Positions 24,265 to 34,495 of a DNA stretch of 45,485 bases are shown here, piece by piece; positions within the stretch are counted from its first letter, which is position 1; the number at the start of each line of letters is the position of its first letter. The translations under genes were made by a program, and so were the position numbers. The DNA is taken from positions 74,523 through 120,007 of the forward strand of contig DDIR01000098.1 in the NCBI GenBank assembly GCA_002338715.1. The letters run 5' to 3'. Under the pieces are notes generated by a model. The model worked only from the letters and a program-made list of their open reading frames with translations. It was not told the origin of the DNA and searched no databases. The DNA is from Phycisphaerales bacterium UBA1845. GTDB lineage: Bacteria; Planctomycetota; Phycisphaerae; UBA1845.

Positions 24265-25109
24265 CTTTGACGTGCGAACTTGGCCTGCTCCGCCAATGCC
24301 TTTCGAAGTCGCAACAGCATGAATATTGTCATGATGCCGAACACCAACATGCCGATTGCCCCGATACCCATGATGCATGAAAATGCGATAACCCCTTGCC
24401 CGCCAGCGCTTGCTGCGAACATCGACATGAAAAACAGAACCGTCGCGATTGTCCCAAAGACATACGTTATCGCTTCAGACATGACATAAGCCCAACGGAG
24501 GAATCCCGCACGAAGTGCCAAATCGGTATCAGGAATGCGTTCCGCGAGTTGTTTGCAGAAAGTGAATTTCGCAAATTCTCCCGCAAGGCCAACGAGTCCC
24601 ATGACAAAACCGACGACTAAGACGACTAGGCCAGACGTTCTCCCAAGCATCTCAGGCGTCAGTCCCAAAAGACTTCCTGCAATTCCAATGATCGATGCGA
24701 TACGAATGAACTTTCTCGCCGTGATGTTGTTGTATTCAATGGCAGCACATGGCTCCGGTTCTGTAAGCAGCCAAACACCGTAGAAGCTGATCACCTCGAC
24801 CACGAGTCCAAGTACAGCAGTAAGCGAATCGCCGATGGCAGGACTTGCAGTTCTTACCAATACCTTAAACAAAAGCATCCACAAGATGATCTTCAGCCCC
24901 TGCGCCAGCTTGTCCACCCAGATCGGATCGGCAAACCGAAGAAAGTTGCCGCGGATCGAGAAACCGACCGGTGAGCCGCATTCCGGGCAAATGCCTTCTT
25001 CCCGCAGTCCACGGAGGTTGTATCCGCAGCGGCGGCAATGGTGATCGATACCGATGACGCCGGATGCGTCGAACAGTTGGGCGTTTTCGAGTTCGAGCGA
25101 ATCCATCAA
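24249..25109 (-). CDS. Polytopic membrane protein with N-terminal zinc ribbon
   Basis: The product is 286 residues. A zinc ribbon at about 26-45, CRRCGYNLRGLREEGICPEC, is followed by five or six hydrophobic helices (KIILWMLLFKVLVRT, AVLGLVVEVISFYGVWLL, LVVLVVGFVMGLVGLAGE, TYVFGTIATVLFFMSMFA, IMGIGAIGMLVFGIMTIFML). A short basic helix KALAEQAKFARQSW closes it. The ribbon form CGYNLxGL...CPECG recurs throughout planctomycete genomes in otherwise unrelated membrane proteins. Function unknown. The first codon may be ATG 25109 or 25106. Its own 3' end is duplicated immediately downstream. Confidence 0.75.
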   Translation of the reverse strand: MMDSLELENAQLFDASGVIGIDHHCRRCGYNLRGLREEGICPECGSPVGFSIRGNFLRFADPIWVDKLAQGLKIILWMLLFKVLVRTASPAIGDSLTAVLGLVVEVISFYGVWLLTEPEPCAAIEYNNITARKFIRIASIIGIAGSLLGLTPEMLGRTSGLVVLVVGFVMGLVGLAGEFAKFTFCKQLAERIPDTDLALRAGFLRWAYVMSEAITYVFGTIATVLFFMSMFAASAGGQGVIAFSCIMGIGAIGMLVFGIMTIFMLLRLRKALAEQAKFARQSWATV

Positions 25110-25298
25110 GTTGCTCCGAATGTGTTTTGGCCGAACATGACGTGGTTGCCGAATTACATACTACCAGCAGAACTTCAGCCAAGTCCAGTATGCTCGCTGT
25201 GGTGGCATCTTAAATTGGGAGCAAACGAAATGGTGAGAAGTGCGCGTATTGGACTTGATCACACTGCCAGTTAATATCAATGGACTGCGGCTGGTGGA

Positions 25299-25841
25299 TC
25301 AGTTGGTTGCTTGCGACGCGATGCCGTCCCAATCGATCTTGTCAAAGCGAAGCGGGTCGATCCAGCATCGAATAAAACCTTCCAGATAACACCAGTGCGG
25401 TGGCGTGTTCTTTTTTGGGGCGGCTTGAACATAATCGCCTTTTCGGCGAAGTCGTTGCAAATAGTATCCGCGACCCAAATCCTCTTTGGTGATCGGTGTG
25501 TCGGATTCCTTGAGCCGCTCTACATCGTCAAAATAGAAACGCCATTGATTCAGATCATTGCAGATCCGAAAGGAGCCCATCGGCGTGACGAGTCGGGATT
25601 GGTTCCAGTGCAAATCTTCGTCCAGGGGGAAATTCGGCATGGGAATAGGTTGGCCGTCATACTCGATTCGGGAGATAAGCGACCCGCACGTCTGGCAGGC
25701 CATCCACGGAACGGCGTAGTCCATGTGCCATTTGCCGACGGTCAGCGATTTAGAATAACGGTGGATGCGCAGAAAATAGTAACCGCCCACGATGATGGCG
25801 GCGATAGCAAGTGCGATTTGAAATTTGCGAAGCGGCTTCAT
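25299..25841 (-). CDS. Membrane-anchored protein with CxxC motif, unknown function
   Basis: The product is about 180 residues from ATG 25841 (MKPLRKFQIALAIAAIIVGG). One N-terminal transmembrane helix is followed by an extracytoplasmic domain with a CQTCG pair near residue 51 and further cysteines near the C-terminus (HWCYLEGFIRCWIDP). No family is recognised. The longer frame to 25931 adds residues that overlap the end of the transporter gene upstream. It lies 50 bases downstream of the EamA transporter on the same strand. Confidence 0.6.
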   Translation of the reverse strand: MKPLRKFQIALAIAAIIVGGYYFLRIHRYSKSLTVGKWHMDYAVPWMACQTCGSLISRIEYDGQPIPMPNFPLDEDLHWNQSRLVTPMGSFRICNDLNQWRFYFDDVERLKESDTPITKEDLGRGYYLQRLRRKGDYVQAAPKKNTPPHWCYLEGFIRCWIDPLRFDKIDWDGIASQATN

Positions 25842-25891
25842 GGGCCATAGTTCCGCAACCGTCGGACAATGGCGTCGTTTAAGCTGGCATA

Positions 25892-26908
25892 CTACCTTTG
25901 ATCTGATTCTATAGCATTTGGTCCGGAACAATCAACGACGACCGTGTCGGTTTGTGTGTATACCGTGGTGTCGCGGTTTGGTTTCGGTTTTCGCGAATAG
26001 GTGATTAAGATGACCGAAGCGATGATGATGAGTGCCGCGACCGACGTGCGGGGTGACAGCGTTTCGTTGGCGAGCAGCGCTCCGAGAACCACCGCGATGA
26101 CGGGATTGACGTAGGCATAGGTCGAGACATTCTTCGGTGAGCAGTTTTGCAGCAGGAAGTTGTAAGCCGTTAGCGCCAAAATCGCGCCGAAGACGATCAG
26201 GTACGCCAAAGAAAGCCATGATTTCGCACTGACAGCCGCGATGTCAAACGTTCGCCATTCGCCGGCCAACGTACCGACCACAAAGAACACCACACCCGCA
26301 CAGATCATCTGCAAAGATGCGCTCATCGTCGTCGAGCGCGGCAGGTTCACGCGGCGGGCATGCAGCGAACCGATCGACCAGAACACGCACGCCAAGAGCA
26401 ACACGATCCCGCCCATCGTGTGAATCGGTTCACCACCGATGTCGGCAGGTCCGATGAGAATGAAGATTCCGACGAGCCCCAGGATCAGTCCCAGCGCGAT
26501 CGAAGCCGTCGGCCGCGGCCCGCGATAAAGCAAAAAGTCGAGCGTCACCATCCAAAGCGGAACCGTCGCGATGAGCAGGGCGGCTAGCCCGGACGCGACG
26601 TGCTGCTCAGCCCAGCAGACCAAACCGTTGCCGCCCAAAAGCATGAGGCAGCCCACGATGGCGGCTGACCGCCAGTTCGAACGCGTCGGCATCGGGGCGT
26701 TTCGCAATCGCAGGTAACCAAACATGATCGACCCGGCCACCAGGAAGCGCATGCCAGCCATCAGAAACGGCGGGATCGATTCGATGGCAAACCGAATCGC
26801 GAGGTAAGTGGAACCCCAGACGATGTAGATCGCTGCAAACGCCGCAACGATCAAGAGCATCCGCGGCGGTGAGGCAATGGATTCAGGCGTGTTGCTTCCA
26901 GACGACAT
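25892..26908 (-). CDS. EamA-family (DMT superfamily) transporter
   Basis: The product is 338 residues with ten hydrophobic helices in two EamA repeats. The first repeat has IYIVWGSTYLAIRFAIESIP and FLMAGMRFLVAGSIM; the second has VFWSIGSLHARRVNLP and YAYVNPVIAVVLGALLANE, the family-typical P-V-x-A-x-x-x-G helix. The pattern is closest to YedA/RhaT-like exporters of amino acids or metabolites. The substrate cannot be read from the sequence. A hydrophilic C-terminal tail of about 35 residues follows the last helix. Start ATG 26908. Confidence 0.88.
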   Translation of the reverse strand: MSSGSNTPESIASPPRMLLIVAAFAAIYIVWGSTYLAIRFAIESIPPFLMAGMRFLVAGSIMFGYLRLRNAPMPTRSNWRSAAIVGCLMLLGGNGLVCWAEQHVASGLAALLIATVPLWMVTLDFLLYRGPRPTASIALGLILGLVGIFILIGPADIGGEPIHTMGGIVLLLACVFWSIGSLHARRVNLPRSTTMSASLQMICAGVVFFVVGTLAGEWRTFDIAAVSAKSWLSLAYLIVFGAILALTAYNFLLQNCSPKNVSTYAYVNPVIAVVLGALLANETLSPRTSVAALIIIASVILITYSRKPKPNRDTTVYTQTDTVVVDCSGPNAIESDQR

Positions 26909-27093
26909 TCAAGTGGACTCAAAAGAGGGTGGACCGTAGCGACTCCCAATCCGACACCGACGGCAGTATTAGATGAAGTTCAAAGAAATCGACAACCCGC
27001 CCGGCCAACATTTTGAATTGCCAGTCCAACGATCGGAGTTGTGTCCAAAGGACACACAAAGGGCTTGCGCGGATAGGCGAATGCCAACGTCGG

Positions 27094-27681
27094 TCAATCG
27101 GGGATGTATGCCCAGTTGCCGTAGCGTCGCAGGGATTTCGGATAGTCCTCGGAAGACCAGTAGACGACCGAGCCCCAATCCAGTCCGCTGCAGACCGACA
27201 CGGCGACCGTCCACGTGTTCCTGCGTTCGTTCTGCCAATATCTGTACCCGGGATACGCCGCCATGCCGGTGGTTGGGATCGATTGCAGATAATCGGGAAC
27301 AAGATCGTCAAGTGATTCTGGAGGCTCGCCTTTGTCTTGGATGAACGCCTTGATTCCGTCAACCAGCGGAGCGCCTCGATCGGCGATCTTCTGGAATCCG
27401 TCGGTCCGAATTCGTCGGCCGATGGGTGACGAGATGGCGATTGATGCGAACATCAAGACACACGCAATTAGGCATTTACTCGCCATGGGCCGCGTGCGCC
27501 CGAACAAGCAAAGTGCGGCTGCCAGCGGAATGACTGCCAAGCCGATTCCCGCAAGCACATCCATCGCAATCTTTGGAATGTCTGAACCGTTGGGCGTAAC
27601 GGACCACCAGTCGGCCAACACAACGAGGAGCCCGGTGATAAAGAAAATCATCGACGCCGCAATGAGCCATTTGCGCTGCAT
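27094..27681 (-). CDS. Membrane protein with pseudopilin-like C-terminal domain
   Basis: The product is 195 residues. Three hydrophobic helices lie in the first 95 residues (LIAASMIFFITGLLVVLADW, VLAGIGLAVIPLAAALCLFG, KCLIACVLMFASIAIS). The C-terminal 95 residues resemble the globular part of GspG-type pseudopilins: LVDGIKAFIQDKGEPPESLD, DLVPDYLQSIPTTG, then a W/Y-rich sheet with YPGYRYW. A free-standing domain of this kind attached to a multi-span anchor is not a usual pilin. Function unknown; it may use the pseudopilin fold for another role. Confidence 0.6.
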   Translation of the reverse strand: MQRKWLIAASMIFFITGLLVVLADWWSVTPNGSDIPKIAMDVLAGIGLAVIPLAAALCLFGRTRPMASKCLIACVLMFASIAISSPIGRRIRTDGFQKIADRGAPLVDGIKAFIQDKGEPPESLDDLVPDYLQSIPTTGMAAYPGYRYWQNERRNTWTVAVSVCSGLDWGSVVYWSSEDYPKSLRRYGNWAYIPD

Positions 27682-27929
27682 ACGATAATTGTAGGCGCCG
27701 AGGCTACCATGTAAATCTTTAAGGAAGGTCTAACGGCGTTTGCGCTTCGCACTAGGATTGGTACCATTCGTGCGAAAATCCGCAAAATCGCTGAGGCTCG
27801 AAACGTTGATAATCAGACCCAATATGTTGATAATCGATTAGACTTGCGACAACTCTATCATTGATTGGAACAGCGAATCTTGTAATCGGGCACACTGGAC
27901 TTGTGCGGTTACCCGCAGTCGCGTTGACA

Positions 27930-28115
27930 ATGAGAAAAGCCATGCCGAGCCCCCAACCGGTTGCACCACCAAGTGAGCCCGAGGTGGTCCCCTCGCCCAA
28001 ACCGAAGCGGCGTAAAGAGCCTTCGCCTCAACCGAAGCCCAAACCTGATCCATTCAACCCCGATTGGCCAGAAACGCGGCCCATGCCACAACCCAAAGCG
28101 CAGCGACAAAAATGA
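27930..28115 (+). CDS. Small proline-rich basic protein
   Basis: The product is about 61 residues made mainly of Pro, Lys, Glu and Ser, for example MPSPQPVAPPSEPEVVPSPK and PSPQPKPKPDPFNPDWPETR. There is no hydrophobic segment, and it is expected to be disordered. ATG 27930 is taken; ATG 27942 and TTG 27861 are alternatives. Its stop TGA (28113-28115) overlaps the next ATG (28112-28114) as ATGA, a classic coupling arrangement, which is the main reason to believe it is real. Function unknown, perhaps a flexible partner or adaptor of the downstream protein. Confidence 0.5.
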   Translation: MRKAMPSPQPVAPPSEPEVVPSPKPKRRKEPSPQPKPKPDPFNPDWPETRPMPQPKAQRQK

Positions 28116-29071
28116 ATGAAGTTGATCTGCGCGACGAAATTAACAAGCGCCTGACGCTGAACTGGCTGATCCAGGGAGCCGCACAGCACGCGGGCATGAC
28201 GATTCACCATCTCATGCGTGACGAACTCGCCGCCCTCAATCCCAAACTACTCCTTAAGTATGATCAGTTTGCCGTCATGGGGTTGCTCCAATACTGGCAC
28301 CCCGAGGCAATGCTATTTATGGGCTCACCTTCGCGATTCTGGCGACGGGCTGCCACCAAGGAGAATCACCCGTTCTTTGGCCATCCGTTACTCTCGGCGT
28401 ATGGTGGAACGCTTGCCGCCGAGGCGAAACGGCGCGTCTGCGAACGATGCAAGGAGAAAGGAGTTACGCGCATTCCGCTCCTGCTTTCGTTTCAAGCGAC
28501 CTATTTGATCTGTCGCCTGTACTTTCTCGAGGAACCGCACCGGCAGCGACTCGTTGATCTTGCCAAAGGAGCCGCCTCCGCTTTCTGGGGCATTCCGGTT
28601 GATAGGCTTTACGGAGATCTGGCCGACAAGATGGAAGTCGGCGATTCCATTGCCGCGAGCAGTCTGCAAGGAAAGATCATACGCGTCCTTGTTGCAGGAT
28701 ACAGCCGAGTCGAACGAGACGGCGGTTCGCTAAAAGTGTACGGACGGGCCAAGAACTTCCACCTGCTGACGCATGAGTTGGTCAAGGGGACGGCCGAGTT
28801 GATCTGCCTCCACGGACTCAACACATTAAGCGATGACGTTTACGCGAAGGTTACGGAAGCTGCGGACAAAATCGAATATGAATCATGGATGCTTCAATCC
28901 GGCGGAGAACTTTGGCGGCGCTTGCTTGCCGTAACGCCCAAAGATCGTCCAATCGCTCGCGTCCTAATGAACCTGGCACGATTGCCGGGAAAGCAATTGG
29001 AGCCTGTGATTGCGGCCGTCATTGAAGATCCGGAACATGCAAGGAGACTCTTGGCGAACCTGGACGACTGA
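28112..29071 (+). CDS. Unrecognised helical protein, about 319 residues
   Basis: The product is soluble and mainly alpha-helical with no membrane segment. Visible features are an N-terminal helix NEVDLRDEINKRLTLNWLIQ, a Cys pair CERCKEKG near residue 110, a Trp/Phe/His-rich stretch (YWHPEAMLFMG, FWRRAATKENHPFFGHPLLS) and a C-terminal helical region (LPGKQLEPVIAAVIEDPEHA). I do not recognise a family. Translation is coupled to the small proline-rich gene through ATGA at 28112-28115. The ORF extends upstream to 28064, but that part is antiparallel in style to the neighbour and is not needed. Confidence 0.7.
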   Translation: MNEVDLRDEINKRLTLNWLIQGAAQHAGMTIHHLMRDELAALNPKLLLKYDQFAVMGLLQYWHPEAMLFMGSPSRFWRRAATKENHPFFGHPLLSAYGGTLAAEAKRRVCERCKEKGVTRIPLLLSFQATYLICRLYFLEEPHRQRLVDLAKGAASAFWGIPVDRLYGDLADKMEVGDSIAASSLQGKIIRVLVAGYSRVERDGGSLKVYGRAKNFHLLTHELVKGTAELICLHGLNTLSDDVYAKVTEAADKIEYESWMLQSGGELWRRLLAVTPKDRPIARVLMNLARLPGKQLEPVIAAVIEDPEHARRLLANLDD

Positions 29072-29184
29072 CCTACTCGCCTAATGGGCTCGAAAGGTTC
29101 TACCTGGAAACTTGCGACAGCCAACCGGGCTTGAAACCCGCGCCGGATTGTCGTTCAATGGCGGCTCACTTGGAGCCCACTTCT

Positions 29185-30528
<1,344 letters not shown>

Positions 30529-30531
<3 letters not shown>

Positions 30532-30686
30532 AGCATTCCTAATCCAATCGTAGCGGAGCGACAGCGCCGTCATTCCCGCGCAGGCGGGAATCCAGGGGCA
30601 AAACCAAGTCCACCCAAGTGGGTACCGCTGTCCGTTAAGTGAAGAGTGGACGAGCAAAACGCCACGCTTGAATTGAGACCGCTATA
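30529..30686 (-). repeat. MITE-like element, copy B (inverted relative to copy A)
   Basis: A 154-base unit (30531-30684), the same length as the unit at 18131-18284 but in reverse orientation. The two share long blocks, including the 20-base CCTGGATTCCCGCCTGCGCG and CGTTxTGCTCGTCCA. It begins at the TA of the tnaA stop codon, so the insertion probably made or replaced the last codons of that gene. The ends are GAGC and GCTA, again bordered by TA. Confidence 0.75.
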
Positions 30687-30734
30687 GTCGAAGCTGATTG
30701 CATCGTTGCTTGCGAAGTTGTTCGGTTGATCGAA

Positions 30735-31265
30735 CTACCTTGCATAGATGTGCAAGGTCTCGGCGATTCGGTCGTGGAGTGCTTGTTTGCGACTGTCGAA
30801 GCCGGCCATCAAGTAACCGATTCCGATGATGAGCGAACTGATGAATTCGGAGGCGGTGCGCCCGATGGCGCGTCCGATGGAGCAGTTGCTGAAGTTCCGG
30901 TCCACCACGCGAATTCCGCACGCCTTCTTGCCAACGGTTTGACCGTTCCAGCCCGAAATGCAGAACCCTTTGTACACGATGTACACGATCCATCCGCCCA
31001 GACCGGGGATGATGGCTGTCGCGTAGGTGACGGGAATGATCAGGACGAAGAAATCAATCAGCATCGCGATCGTACGAATCCAGAATCCCGCGTAATGCAC
31101 GCTCGGATCGACAATCGCGTAGGCAGCACTCCAGTTTGTTGAAGCGCCCGAAGGATTGGCGATCCCGAGTTGCCGGCCACACCGCGGGCAGTATATCGTC
31201 CGACCCAGGTACTGATCGCGCAGGCGAATCTGGCGGGTACAATGTGGGCACGCGATCTGATTCAA
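30735..31265 (-). CDS. RDD-family membrane protein with N-terminal zinc ribbon
   Basis: The product is 176 residues. A zinc ribbon at 6-30 (CPHCTRQIRLRDQYLGRTIY, then CPRCG) is joined to an RDD domain: GFWIRTIAMLIDFFVLIIPV with the Arg and Asp of RDD, GQTVGKKACGIRVVDRN, IGRAIGRTASEFISSLIIG and the closing KQALHDRIAET. RDD proteins are small membrane proteins of mostly unknown function; some are ion exchangers. The ribbon-RDD fusion is common in planctomycetes. Start ATG 31265. Confidence 0.85.
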   Translation of the reverse strand: MNQIACPHCTRQIRLRDQYLGRTIYCPRCGRQLGIANPSGASTNWSAAYAIVDPSVHYAGFWIRTIAMLIDFFVLIIPVTYATAIIPGLGGWIVYIVYKGFCISGWNGQTVGKKACGIRVVDRNFSNCSIGRAIGRTASEFISSLIIGIGYLMAGFDSRKQALHDRIAETLHIYAR

Positions 31266-31550
31266 TGGTCATGCCTCATGCAATACGCTGCGCGGAAGAG
31301 TCACGTTCCGCGCGAACTCAGCATCGGTTCAAGATGCCCCATCAATCGGCAACTCTGCACATGCATCATTGCATTTGACAGGGCATCGGTCAATCAAACA
31401 CCTCGGGGGAATGGGCTCGTCATTGTGCACTTGCCAAGATTGAAACCGGTCGGCGCTTGCAGCATGCAGGCGGATTCCGGGTGGCGATATCGAGCGGGGA
31501 TGACGTTCGTTCGAGCGCTGGCGATCGGTATCGGGCGGAGAAGGGCCGGC

Positions 31551-33674
31551 TCAGGTTCCGTGAACTTCTTCGGTATTGCCCTGTTTTGTTTTCGAGAGAA
31601 TCGCCTTGATTCGCTTGATGTCGGATAGAATGCGCTGGGCGGGCTTGTAGTTGGCGTCGAGCGAAAGCGCTGTCCGGGCGGCTGACGTGGCGTCGTCGTA
31701 GCGACCGGCTTTGAGCAGGGCGAACGCCACGTAGGCCTGAAGCCGCGGATTCTCGGGTGAGATCTTGACGGCTTTCCGAAACGACGTGACCGCATTGTCG
31801 AATTTTTCCAAATCGAGATAGAGCATCGCCAGATCAACGTGCGCCTGGACGTACGAAGGTCGGGTGCTGGCCGCTTGTTTCAGGTAGTGGATGGCCTCCT
31901 CGACCTTACCGCCTTCGCGCAGGGCCATGGCGAGATCGTGGCATGCCTCAGCATGACCGGGATCGAGTCGAATGGTGGTCGCAAGTTGTTCAATCGCCTC
32001 AGCCCGCCGGCCCACCTTATCAAGAAGTCGACCATATCCATATCGAACGCTGACATTGTTGGGATGATCGACGGTAAGTGCAGCGTAAATCTCGATCGCC
32101 TCGTCATAGCGATCCTGGCTGAAGATGGCCCGGGCGAGTCGTTCGCGCAAACCAACGACATTGGGAAATTTTTCCACCAATGTCCGAAACATCGTCTCGG
32201 CACGTTGGAATTCGCCATGACTGAGGCTGTGCTGCGCGTCACTCAGCGTTGAAATTTCCGTGGCGAAGTCTTTGGGGTCACCGCCATTGGGTTCGAGGAT
32301 GTCCAGTTCATTGGCCACCGTAATTCGATTTTTCTGATCACCGCCGACATAGCCGAGGCTTTCGAGATGGGCCAGCTCACTGGCATCCAGCGAGGCGGCA
32401 TGATCCTCACGGTCACCGATGCGCGGCGATTCTGCGATCAAACTGTGCAGCGCTTCCTGCATGGATCGCGTTTGGTCGGGAAGATCTGCCGCGAGGTTTT
32501 TGAGCTCACCCGGGTCCTGCGAGATGTCGTACAGTTCTGCCTGCGGCGCGTGGATGTATTTCCAGTTGTCGATACGAATTGATCGCAGGATTGAAGTGCC
32601 CAGAGTCAGTTTGCCTGCAATGGTCTCTGCGTACGCGGGTACATTCAGCGCGACGGTCGAGCCATTCATCAGCGGTTGAAGGTCCAGACCCTGGCTGACT
32701 GGAAGCGGGGGAAGGTCGAGCATCGAAAGCAGTGTCGGTGTGAGGTCAACGGTACGGACGGGGCTTTTGATTCGAACGTTTTCAGGCGCGATCCCCCGTG
32801 CCCGCAGGATCAACGGCACGTGAATGGTTGTGTCATACACGAAGTAAAGGTGCGTCATTTCTTCGTGTTGTCCGAGGCTCTCTCCGTGGTCGGCGACGAG
32901 TGCGATGATGGTGTTGTCATACAGATTCAATCGTTTGAGTTCGTCAATGATCCGTCCGATCTGCGCATCCATGTACGAGATTTCGCGCAGGTACGGGTTT
33001 GGTGCGGACGTGACGAAATCGTTCGGGGCTTCATAGGGAAAGTGCGGGTCATAAAAGTGAACCCAGGCGAAGAGACGCTCTTTGGCGTGTTGACGCATCC
33101 AGCCGATCGCCCGATCGGATGTCGTCGAACCGACAAGCATGGGTTCGGTGTCGGCATCGCGGAACGTCTCAAAACCCTGATCGACGCCCGAGCGGCGATG
33201 AAGCGGGGTGGCTGAGACGAACGCGCCGGTCGTAAATCCATTCTCTTTCAGGACTTCGGCGAGGGTCGTGTTGGCTTCACTGAGTCGATAGCCAACGTTG
33301 TCGCGTGCGCCGTGTACGTATGGATATAAACCGGTCAGAATGGATGAATGTGACGCCAGGGTGCCCGGAGCGGCTGACACGCATTGCTCGAACAGGACGC
33401 CTTCGCGAGCGATCTGGTTGATGTTGGGTGTGATGCTGTCCGGATGTCCATAACATCCGAGGTGATCCGCCCGGGTTGTATCCATCGTAATCAGCAGGAC
33501 GTTCGGGTGGGCGGGGGCGGTGATGTTGTCATTGGGTTTCGGGTTTTGTTGCAACCAGAAAGTCGCGCCGATGCCCGTCGCGATCAGCACCATCAGGCAG
33601 AGTGCGACCCACACGCGGCCCATCGCGGAGGAGGCAGATTGGTTGTCAGCGGACCGCGCCGTGCGCGCACTCAT
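31551..33674 (-). CDS. Membrane-anchored sulfatase-like hydrolase with C-terminal TPR repeats
   Basis: The product is 707 residues. One N-terminal transmembrane helix (WVALCLMVLIATGIGATFWL) anchors an alkaline-phosphatase-fold domain. Metal ligands appear in NVLLITMDTTRADHLGCYG and ADHGESLGQHEEMTH. The nucleophile region is AAPGTLASHSSILTGLYPYV, where the C/S-x-P-x-R formylglycine motif of true sulfatases is missing and a Thr is the likely nucleophile, as in related sulfatase-like phospho-transferases. From about residue 470 there are six or so TPR units, for example AEACHDLAMALREGGKVEEA and YVQAHVDLAMLYLDLEKFDN. The sulfatase-TPR fusion is recurrent in planctomycetes. Substrate unknown. Confidence 0.85.
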   Translation of the reverse strand: MSARTARSADNQSASSAMGRVWVALCLMVLIATGIGATFWLQQNPKPNDNITAPAHPNVLLITMDTTRADHLGCYGHPDSITPNINQIAREGVLFEQCVSAAPGTLASHSSILTGLYPYVHGARDNVGYRLSEANTTLAEVLKENGFTTGAFVSATPLHRRSGVDQGFETFRDADTEPMLVGSTTSDRAIGWMRQHAKERLFAWVHFYDPHFPYEAPNDFVTSAPNPYLREISYMDAQIGRIIDELKRLNLYDNTIIALVADHGESLGQHEEMTHLYFVYDTTIHVPLILRARGIAPENVRIKSPVRTVDLTPTLLSMLDLPPLPVSQGLDLQPLMNGSTVALNVPAYAETIAGKLTLGTSILRSIRIDNWKYIHAPQAELYDISQDPGELKNLAADLPDQTRSMQEALHSLIAESPRIGDREDHAASLDASELAHLESLGYVGGDQKNRITVANELDILEPNGGDPKDFATEISTLSDAQHSLSHGEFQRAETMFRTLVEKFPNVVGLRERLARAIFSQDRYDEAIEIYAALTVDHPNNVSVRYGYGRLLDKVGRRAEAIEQLATTIRLDPGHAEACHDLAMALREGGKVEEAIHYLKQAASTRPSYVQAHVDLAMLYLDLEKFDNAVTSFRKAVKISPENPRLQAYVAFALLKAGRYDDATSAARTALSLDANYKPAQRILSDIKRIKAILSKTKQGNTEEVHGT

Positions 33675-34022
33675 TGTGCTCTCCTTCCCGATTCCGGATC
33701 GGCTGCAACAACGCGACGCGTGGGGTCGTTCCGCAGCGTTGCATGCGTGAGACTAAGGTATCGTGCGGGCGAGCCGATTGTGAAGCCAAATGCATTGGAC
33801 GATTCAAACTTAGACACGATCTGACAGAAAAATACAACTGCTCAAAACGACCGAATGGCGCGCGGTCAGTGCGTAACCAAAATTTAACGCATGACTGTTG
33901 CGAAAGTGCGCGCACAATGTGTTATCGGAACCTGATTGAAGTCATTTGAGTTCTTACCGCAAATAAGTCCGGCATATGTCCGAGGTGCCGCGCAAAGTTA
34001 AATCTCAATCGTCGAGATACGC
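33675..34022. other. Intergenic region between divergent genes
   Basis: About 348 bases between the start of the sulfatase-like gene (- strand) and a zinc-ribbon gene (+ strand). Both promoters should lie here. It is more AT-rich than its surroundings (for example around 33820-33900). A short ATCTC/GAGAT stem lies near 34003-34019. I see no gene or repeat. Confidence 0.45.
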
Positions 34023-34364
34023 GTGTTCGTGATTGTCGTCGCCATTGTGTGGGTTGTGGTTGTCAGCGTTTATTGCTTTCGAGCGACGCGCACGTTTTGG
34101 ACTGGTTGGACTCTGTCTGTTGCCATTGGAATCATGCCGTTTCTCTTGCTGATGCTCCCGGGCGGTTTCACGGTTCGCGAGCAGGGATTGTTTTTGGAAT
34201 TCGCGTCGACCGCGATCTTTCTTGCCACAATCATCGGGATTCTCATCGCGCTTCAACGCGACGATAGAAACCAGAATTACGTGAAGCGCTGTCGTGAGTG
34301 CGGATACAACCTGACGGGCAACGTCAGCGGCGTTTGTCCGGAATGCGGCAGTGCGATTGTGTGA
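34023..34364 (+). CDS. Small membrane protein with C-terminal zinc ribbon
   Basis: The product is 113 residues. Three hydrophobic helices (VIVVAIVWVVVVSVYCF, WTLSVAIGIMPFLLLML, FASTAIFLATIIGILIAL) are followed by the zinc ribbon CRECGYNLTGNVSGVCPECG at about 91-110. The start is GTG 34023 and no good ribosome site is seen. It is one of at least four proteins in the window with a nearly identical CGYNLTGN.SG.C.ECG end. These ribbons probably form a lineage-specific interaction module; function unknown. Confidence 0.65.
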   Translation: MFVIVVAIVWVVVVSVYCFRATRTFWTGWTLSVAIGIMPFLLLMLPGGFTVREQGLFLEFASTAIFLATIIGILIALQRDDRNQNYVKRCRECGYNLTGNVSGVCPECGSAIV

Positions 34365-34495
34365 GATTTCGGCACGCTGCGCAATGGGAATGAAACATGC
34401 TTGCCATGAACTTGCGATAACCCTCGCCATCGGATGGCACTGCGGCTACATTCGCCGATTAGGGATTGCCCATTCGCACCTGTAGGACAAGGGGA

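Noticed and set aside
31170..31628. 152-codon ORF on the + strand between the RDD and sulfatase genes
   Set aside because: It overlaps two - strand genes at its ends, has no ribosome site, and its product has no recognisable features.
33384..33824. 146-codon ORF on the + strand at the start of the sulfatase gene
   Set aside because: Antisense to the signal-anchor and metal-binding region of a well-supported gene.
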